Source of the DNA: CAVQCJ01 sp963771835
Lineage (GTDB): Bacteria; Actinomycetota; Actinomycetes; Prado026
Direction of reading: 5' to 3'
Assembly (NCBI GenBank): GCA_963771835.1
Contig: CAVYVA010000002.1
Location: forward strand, 1,125,719 to 1,189,718
Length of the DNA stretch: 64,000 nt
Under the pieces are notes generated by a model that did no database searches, was not told the origin of the DNA, and saw only the letters and a list, made by a program, of their open reading frames with translations. The position numbers and the translations under genes are program-made. Below are positions 59,917 through 64,000 of this stretch, in pieces (the stretch's first letter is position 1; each line of letters begins with the position of its first letter).

Positions 59917-60420
59917 CTACTTCAGCGCACGGGCGATCGGCGTCAGCATGCGAACCCAGACCTGAACCCCTCCAGGGCCGACGAGCGTGTACTGGATCTT
60001 GCCCCTGCGTGGGCCCTGCTCCCCCGGCGTGCAGACGGGGGAGTCGGCCGCGTGCCAGCAGGCCAACATGACGTAGTCGCCGCCGGCGGCGTACAGGGTG
60101 GGCTTGGTGACCTCGGTCTGCCAGATCACCACGGTCGCGTTGGTGCTCTTCTCCTGGATGGACATGTTGGTCGACTTGACCACGTACCCGGACTCAGGCG
60201 TGCAGGTGATCCCGAACGAGACCACCGTCGTGGTCGGGATGTTCTGGCCTCCCGAAGGCAGCGGCCACGTGACCAGCGACGACAGGATCTGCGGAGCCGC
60301 CGCTGTGCATCCGGCGGGCATGGGGACGACCGTCGGACGAACTGCCGCAGCGGCTTGCGCCGGACCCGTGCCGGTCATCAGCCCGACCGTTATGACCGCG
60401 GTGACGATCGCCGTGCGCAT
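59917..60420 (-). CDS. Secreted hypothetical protein (167 aa)
   Basis: Signal peptide MRTAIVTAVITVGLMTGTGPAQA with a clean A-x-A cleavage site. The mature domain has four Cys (AGCTAAA, GITCTPES, LACWHAADSPVC) likely forming disulfides, and strands such as TVVSFGITC and KIQYTLVGPGGVQVWVR. No known motif. ATG at 60420 after GAAGGGGGGACGGG. The frame extends upstream to 60588, but the signal peptide fixes this start. Confidence 0.6.
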   Translation of the reverse strand: MRTAIVTAVITVGLMTGTGPAQAAAAVRPTVVPMPAGCTAAAPQILSSLVTWPLPSGGQNIPTTTVVSFGITCTPESGYVVKSTNMSIQEKSTNATVVIWQTEVTKPTLYAAGGDYVMLACWHAADSPVCTPGEQGPRRGKIQYTLVGPGGVQVWVRMLTPIARALK

Positions 60421-60985
60421 CCCGTCCCCCCTTCGTGGCCGGCGATCACCGTAGCGACGGTCGACAGAGTCGTCCCATGGCCTGATCGGCTGGGTTTCGT
60501 GGGCCGGTCGGTTGGCCGAACGGAGGATCTGAGGCTGCGTCGCTGGGGACCTTGGTCGCTGTCGCGGTCGCGCCCTGCCCGTATACACCGAGGGTGTGCG
60601 CCTCTGGAGGGCATGTCAGCGCCATCGGCACCTTTGACGACCGGGCCTTCGCCAGACCCCGCCCCTCACGGATCGCCGAACGGAGCTACTAGCGGCAGAG
60701 GAGGGCGACGACCCTTGGGCCTGCGCCACCGTCCGCTCGTGCGCCCGGCGACATGGCCGCGCTTGTGCTCCGCGGTGCCCGTTAGGGCTCCTTCACCTTC
60801 GCCTAACCCCGGTCTCATGTTCAGCGTGGATCGTCTGTGACGGAGGTGAGAAGGCGACCTAGGTGAACCGAGCCGGGTGGCCCCCACTTGATGAAGTTGA
60901 ACACCGGGCGGGGCTCCTTGTCTTGTAACCAGGTGGTGCACGTCGTGGAACTGGCCTTACCGATGCGGGCGACCGGAGGTGCGTC
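60421..60985. other. Intergenic region, 565 bp, no gene seen
   Basis: Divergent gap between the secreted protein and the CBS protein. Frames in both strands lack ribosome sites and protein character. It includes the upstream regions of both genes; GGAGGTGCGTC precedes the CBS start. No convincing repeat or RNA structure was recognised. Confidence 0.5.
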
Positions 60986-61417
60986 GTGATCGTCGCAGAC
61001 ATCCTTCGTCGCAAGGGCACTGACGTGGTCACCGTCACCCCGGACACCACTGTATGGGCCATGATCGGCATGCTCGCCGAGCATCGAATTGGTGCCCTCG
61101 TCGTCTCCACGGACGGGTCGACGCGCTATGGCATTGTCAGCGAACGAGACGTCGTGCGTGGACTGGCTGCTCGTGGGGCTGAGGTGCTCCATGAGACGGT
61201 CGGGCAGATCTGCACATATGACGCGGTAACCGTGGCACCCAATTGCCAAGTCGCCGACCTCCGAGGAGTCATGACCGACGGCCGCTTCCGCCACGTACCT
61301 GTTGTGGCCGCCGGTCGCCTGCAGGGCATCGTCAGCATCGGAGACGTCGTCAAGAGCAGCATCAGCGAGCTCGAGTTCGAGCGTGAGGCACTGTCGCACT
61401 ACATCACCGCGGGGTGA
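60986..61417 (+). CDS. CBS-domain pair protein
   Basis: About 143 aa made of two CBS motifs: VADILRRKGTDVVTVTPDTTVWAMIGMLAEHRIGALVV ... GIVSERDVVRGLA, then TYDAVTVAPNCQVADLRGVMTDGRFRHVPVV ... GIVSIGDVVKSSI. The pair should bind an adenosine nucleotide and act as an energy sensor, like mycobacterial Hrp1. GTG at 60986 after CCGGAGGTGCGTC. First gene upstream of the flavin-transfer cluster, 108 bp away. Confidence 0.85.
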   Translation: MIVADILRRKGTDVVTVTPDTTVWAMIGMLAEHRIGALVVSTDGSTRYGIVSERDVVRGLAARGAEVLHETVGQICTYDAVTVAPNCQVADLRGVMTDGRFRHVPVVAAGRLQGIVSIGDVVKSSISELEFEREALSHYITAG

Positions 61418-61525
61418 CATCTCGAGCGTTCATGCACCTCGACCACAGACCTGACCTATAGCGGGCCGGCGCACCGTTGATCTTCCGGCCACTCCGGCGC
61501 CAACGTAAGTGGAAGGAGAGCGCAG

Positions 61526-61960
61526 ATGGAACACAATCGTGAGGCGCAGCCTCTCTCAGTACCGATACCGCGGTCCGCTGGTTTCTCCTCGGTCCAGTCG
61601 CGGGTGATCGCTCGCGAGGACGGCCTACGCCGGCTGCGCCGCATGTCGAACTGGACCGCGGCGGCGCTGATCGTCGGTGTGGCGGCCGCCACCGGCTATT
61701 TCGCGCACACCAACCCCGTCGCCCCAGTGACGCGGACAATCACGACTGCGGTCCCCGCGTGCACGGGACCTGGCATCGGTCCCTCGCCGCGGCCGACGGT
61801 GTCGAACGCAGTCGCCACCTCGGGCGGCTCGGGGGTGACCGTCGGCACCTCCAGCTCGGGAGGCGGCGTCGGAGCTACTGGCTCGGGAGGGACCTGCGTA
61901 ACCCCCGGATCAACCGGCAGTGGTGGTGGCGGAAGCACGACTCCGTGGCGGGACGACTGA
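61526..61960 (+). CDS. Gly/Ser-rich single-pass membrane protein upstream of apbE
   Basis: About 144 aa. Cytosolic basic helix (VIAREDGLRRLRRMSNWT), one TM (AAALIVGVAAATGYFAHT), then an extracytoplasmic Thr/Pro and Gly/Ser-rich tail with two Cys and the end GGGGSTTPWRDD. Short proteins of this kind recur beside ApbE and ferric-reductase-like genes in actinobacteria. No clear flavin-attachment motif is visible. ATG at 61526 after GGAAGGAGAGCGCAG; the stop overlaps the apbE start (TGATG). Confidence 0.65.
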   Translation: MEHNREAQPLSVPIPRSAGFSSVQSRVIAREDGLRRLRRMSNWTAAALIVGVAAATGYFAHTNPVAPVTRTITTAVPACTGPGIGPSPRPTVSNAVATSGGSGVTVGTSSSGGGVGATGSGGTCVTPGSTGSGGGGSTTPWRDD

Positions 61961-63021
61961 TGACCCACGTTGAGCTGAGCGCGTCCAGACTGATTTCGCC
62001 CACGTGGAAGCGAATCGACATCGGATCTGACGGAGTGGGTGTGGCTGAGAAGGACGCCCTCGGAACCACGGCCCGAGTCGCGGTATGGCCATCGCTCAAT
62101 CTGCCTGTTCTGCTCACAGTTGTCGACGCCGAGCTGACGCGGCTAGATCGAGAAGCGAGCCGGTTCCGGGTCGACTCCGAGATCTCCCGGATCCACCGTT
62201 TCGGGGGCGGAACCTACCGAATCAGCGAAGGGCTCGCTGAGGCGATCCAGGTCGCACTGGCCGCCGCGTGTTGGACTGGGGGCCTTGTTGACCCGACGGT
62301 CGGGACTGCCCTTATCTCCCTGGGATACGACCGTGATTTCGTCGAGATCGGCGAGGCCCAGGCCGTGGTGGCTACCGCCCCCGCCGTCCCGGTGCCGGGT
62401 TGGCAGGCCGTCACGCTCCATGGGCGCACGCTGTGCCTGCCCGACGGCGTCAGGCTCGATCTCGGCGCTACTGCTAAGGGTCTGGGAGCTGACCGTGCGT
62501 CGGCGGCCGCATATGCGACCGCCGGGACCGGCGGCGTACTGGTCAGTCTCGGCGGTGATATCGCCCTTGCCGGCCAAGCACCGTTGGGCGGTTGGCCGGT
62601 GCGGGTCGCTGACGAAGACCCTTCGGGTCATAGGTCCGTAACAGCGGCGCAGCTGGTCAAGCTCGTCGATGGAGCGCTGGCCAGCTCGTCGACCACCTGC
62701 CGCCGATGGCAGCGGTCCGGCGAGCAGATGCACCACATCGTCGACCCGCGAACCGGCCTGCCGGCCAGCGGGCCGTGGCGCATGGCGAGCGTCACAGCAG
62801 GTACCTGCGCCGAGGCCAACGCGGCATCCACGGGGGCGATCGTCGCGGGCGAGCAAGCGGAAGCATGGCTGGCTGACCAGGGGCTGGCAGCTCGGCTCGT
62901 CGCCCACGCAGGCAGGGTACGGCTCGTCGGCGGGTGGCCCGCTACCAACGGGGGGTCTCTCCGTGCGCCCCACACGCGTCTCTTCGTGGCCGGATCTGAC
63001 GCAGATCGACGATGGAGATGA
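61960..63021 (+). CDS. apbE: FAD:protein FMN transferase, ApbE-like
   Basis: About 353 aa. ApbE family: ARVAVWPSLNLPVLLTVVDAELTRLDREASRFRVDSEISRI at the N-terminus, VDPTVGTALISLGYDRDF, the flavin-pocket RLDLGATAKGLGADRAS, GGVLVSLGGDIAL and HHIVDPRTGLPA with Mg-binding Asp. It attaches FMN to Ser/Thr of exported redox proteins. No export signal is seen, so either it is anchored another way or acts in the cytoplasm. Coupled to its neighbours on both sides by overlapping start and stop codons. Confidence 0.85.
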   Translation: MTHVELSASRLISPTWKRIDIGSDGVGVAEKDALGTTARVAVWPSLNLPVLLTVVDAELTRLDREASRFRVDSEISRIHRFGGGTYRISEGLAEAIQVALAAACWTGGLVDPTVGTALISLGYDRDFVEIGEAQAVVATAPAVPVPGWQAVTLHGRTLCLPDGVRLDLGATAKGLGADRASAAAYATAGTGGVLVSLGGDIALAGQAPLGGWPVRVADEDPSGHRSVTAAQLVKLVDGALASSSTTCRRWQRSGEQMHHIVDPRTGLPASGPWRMASVTAGTCAEANAASTGAIVAGEQAEAWLADQGLAARLVAHAGRVRLVGGWPATNGGSLRAPHTRLFVAGSDADRRWR

Positions 63022-63023
63022 CC

Positions 63024-63662
63024 ATGATCGCAACCGCGGTGCAAGCCGGCGGGCAGTCCTTGTGGTTCCTGTCTCGTGGCAGCGGCCTGATTCTGCTGAT
63101 GCTTTTCAGCGTCGTTGTAGTGCTCGGCGTCGCGACCCGCACCGGATCGGCGTTGGCCCGCTGGCCTCGCTTCGCGGTCATGGAGTTGCACCGGACGCTC
63201 GCGCTGTTCGCTGTGGGATTGCTCGGCGTCCACGTCGTCACCGCGATCATGGATCCCTTCGTCTCTATCGGCTGGGCCGCTGTCGCGGTGCCGTTCGTAT
63301 CGCCGTACCGCCCGCTCGCGATCGGGCTCGGGACGCTCGCGGTCGACCTTGGGTCTGCGGTTCTGCTCACCAGCCTCGCTCGCAGGCACCTTGGTTACCG
63401 GACCTGGCGCGCTGTTCATCGGCTCGCGTACGTGGCCTGGCCGGTTGCCTTCATCCACACGATTCGAGCAGGAGCTGACCTTGGGGTCTTATGGGTGTCT
63501 TTGATCGAGAGCTGGGGATCGGCGGCGCTCGTGGCGACCGCTGTTCTGGCCCGCCTGCTCGGCAGGATCCGCACCGGCCCACCAGCATCACTCCACATGA
63601 CCGCACTGCGCCTCGAGGTCACGCCCGCGGTGTCCCGTAGGGAGGTCTCGGATGATCGCTGA
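63024..63662 (+). CDS. Ferric-reductase-like transmembrane protein
   Basis: About 212 aa, six TM segments. SLWFLSRGSGLILLMLFSVVVVLGV opens, then ELHRTLALFAVGLLGVHVVTAI and TWRAVHRLAYVAWPVAFIHTI each carry a His pair spaced for haem ligation, the ferric-reductase-like (PF01794) plan. Likely passes electrons across the membrane to a flavinylated partner. ATG at 63024 has GGAG 6 bases upstream; ATGs at 63012 and 63018 (the latter overlapping the apbE stop) are also in frame. The FMN-binding partner expected next is not seen before the window ends. Confidence 0.82.
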   Translation: MIATAVQAGGQSLWFLSRGSGLILLMLFSVVVVLGVATRTGSALARWPRFAVMELHRTLALFAVGLLGVHVVTAIMDPFVSIGWAAVAVPFVSPYRPLAIGLGTLAVDLGSAVLLTSLARRHLGYRTWRAVHRLAYVAWPVAFIHTIRAGADLGVLWVSLIESWGSAALVATAVLARLLGRIRTGPPASLHMTALRLEVTPAVSRREVSDDR

Positions 63663-64000
63663 ACGACGGGGTCTGAACCGTGGCCAGCGAACGAGCGTGG
63701 CTGCGTTCAGAGGACGTGGTCACCGGGCACCGGCTGCGGCGTAGCGGGATACGTCGACTCGGTGCGGCAGTGCGTCGCCGGTCAGGCGGCGCCGATCCCT
63801 GGCGAATGGACATGATCATTCTTGGGGTCAGCGCATGACCGCCGAGAAGCAGGCCGACGTGATGAGGACGGTCCACCTCCTGAAAGGCCACCGTTCGCTG
63901 CAATGTCCATCACCCAGCCACGCAACCGCACATACTGCCGGCCCGGACGATGACCAGACCCTCATGATCCGGGGTTGCCCACAGCACAAGAACCGGCAGT
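63663..64000. other. Window end; possible partial reading frame from 63835
   Basis: About 338 bp with no clear gene. A frame from ATG 63835 (MTAEKQADVMRTVHLLKGHR) is open to the end of the window with two Cys and several His, but there is no good ribosome site. No FMN-binding domain is recognisable. GC content looks somewhat lower than average here. Confidence 0.25.

Noticed and set aside
59858..59965. 35-codon frame with a strong AAGGAGAGGTC ribosome site
   Set aside because: Its second half is antisense to the end of the secreted-protein gene and the product (MSCTISRTTSTPAVDARPLG...) has no protein-like pattern; kept only as a possibility.
61862..61960. GVGAT in the Gly/Ser-rich protein as a flavin-attachment motif
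   Set aside because: The ApbE target consensus needs Ser/Thr-Gly-Ala-Thr preceded by an Asp; only Gly-Ala-Thr is present in low-complexity sequence.
1..64000. tRNA, rRNA, CRISPR array, riboswitch, prophage or integrative element
   Set aside because: None seen by eye: no CCA-ended cloverleafs, no regular repeat-spacer pattern, no integrase or phage structural genes.

Overview
The window is 64 kb of very GC-rich DNA with GTG and TTG starts, many ATGA/GTGA stop-start overlaps, an ergothioneine gene pair (egtB-egtD), a SARP regulator, a SigE-type ECF sigma factor, a class E/F-type sortase and remnants of 13E12-family HNH nucleases. Together these point to a soil-type, high-GC actinobacterium; I cannot name the genus. 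No rRNA, tRNA, CRISPR array, integrase or replication origin was seen.

Layout. 1-4.6 kb: a nitronate monooxygenase cut by the window edge, then small metabolic genes (HAD phosphatase, 2H phosphodiesterase, small hypotheticals). 4.6-12.9 kb: a minus-strand block of cation P-type ATPase, polyphosphate kinase 2, SulP transporter, an XRE/DUF2975 regulatory pair with a palindromic promoter site, and a GMC oxidoreductase. 13-16.7 kb: sulfotransferase, SARP regulator divergent from a DUF1059/methyltransferase pair, and an IS256-derived reading frame. 16.8-19.5 kb: an ATP-grasp ligase next to a C45-type Ntn hydrolase. 19.6-33 kb: amidase, kinase-like proteins, acetyltransferase, VOC, TfoX, exported proteins, a 13E12 HNH gene that appears interrupted by a segment carrying a DUF5995 gene, an enol-lactonase-like hydrolase, and a SigE-type sigma factor coupled to a membrane protein. 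33-37 kb: egtB-egtD, a membrane protein and a nucleoside-phosphorylase-fold protein.

37.2-47.6 kb is the most coherent unit. A LacI-type regulator is transcribed divergently from a minus-strand operon encoding a branched-chain-type ABC importer (binding protein, two permeases, two ATPases), a beta-hydroxyacid dehydrogenase-like gene, an M24 peptidase-fold hydrolase and the two E1 subunits of a 2-oxoacid dehydrogenase. Three near-identical LacI-like sites lie in the divergent promoter and at the start of the first gene. This looks like regulated uptake and breakdown of one unidentified substrate. 47.6-50.4 kb holds an exported trio (deacetylase-fold lipoprotein, YncE-like beta-propeller, sortase). 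50.5-59.5 kb holds transporters (FUSC, DHA2 MFS, a drug-type ABC pair), a methyltransferase, an HxlR regulator and a GNAT gene. The end carries a CBS protein and a flavin-transfer cluster (Gly/Ser-rich membrane protein, ApbE, ferric-reductase-like membrane protein).

A caution: at least 20 single-base frame disruptions, nearly all of them one extra base, occur inside otherwise conserved genes, most densely in 40.5-47.2 kb. I read these mainly as sequence error rather than as true gene decay, and I give the intended gene extents with the breakpoints noted.
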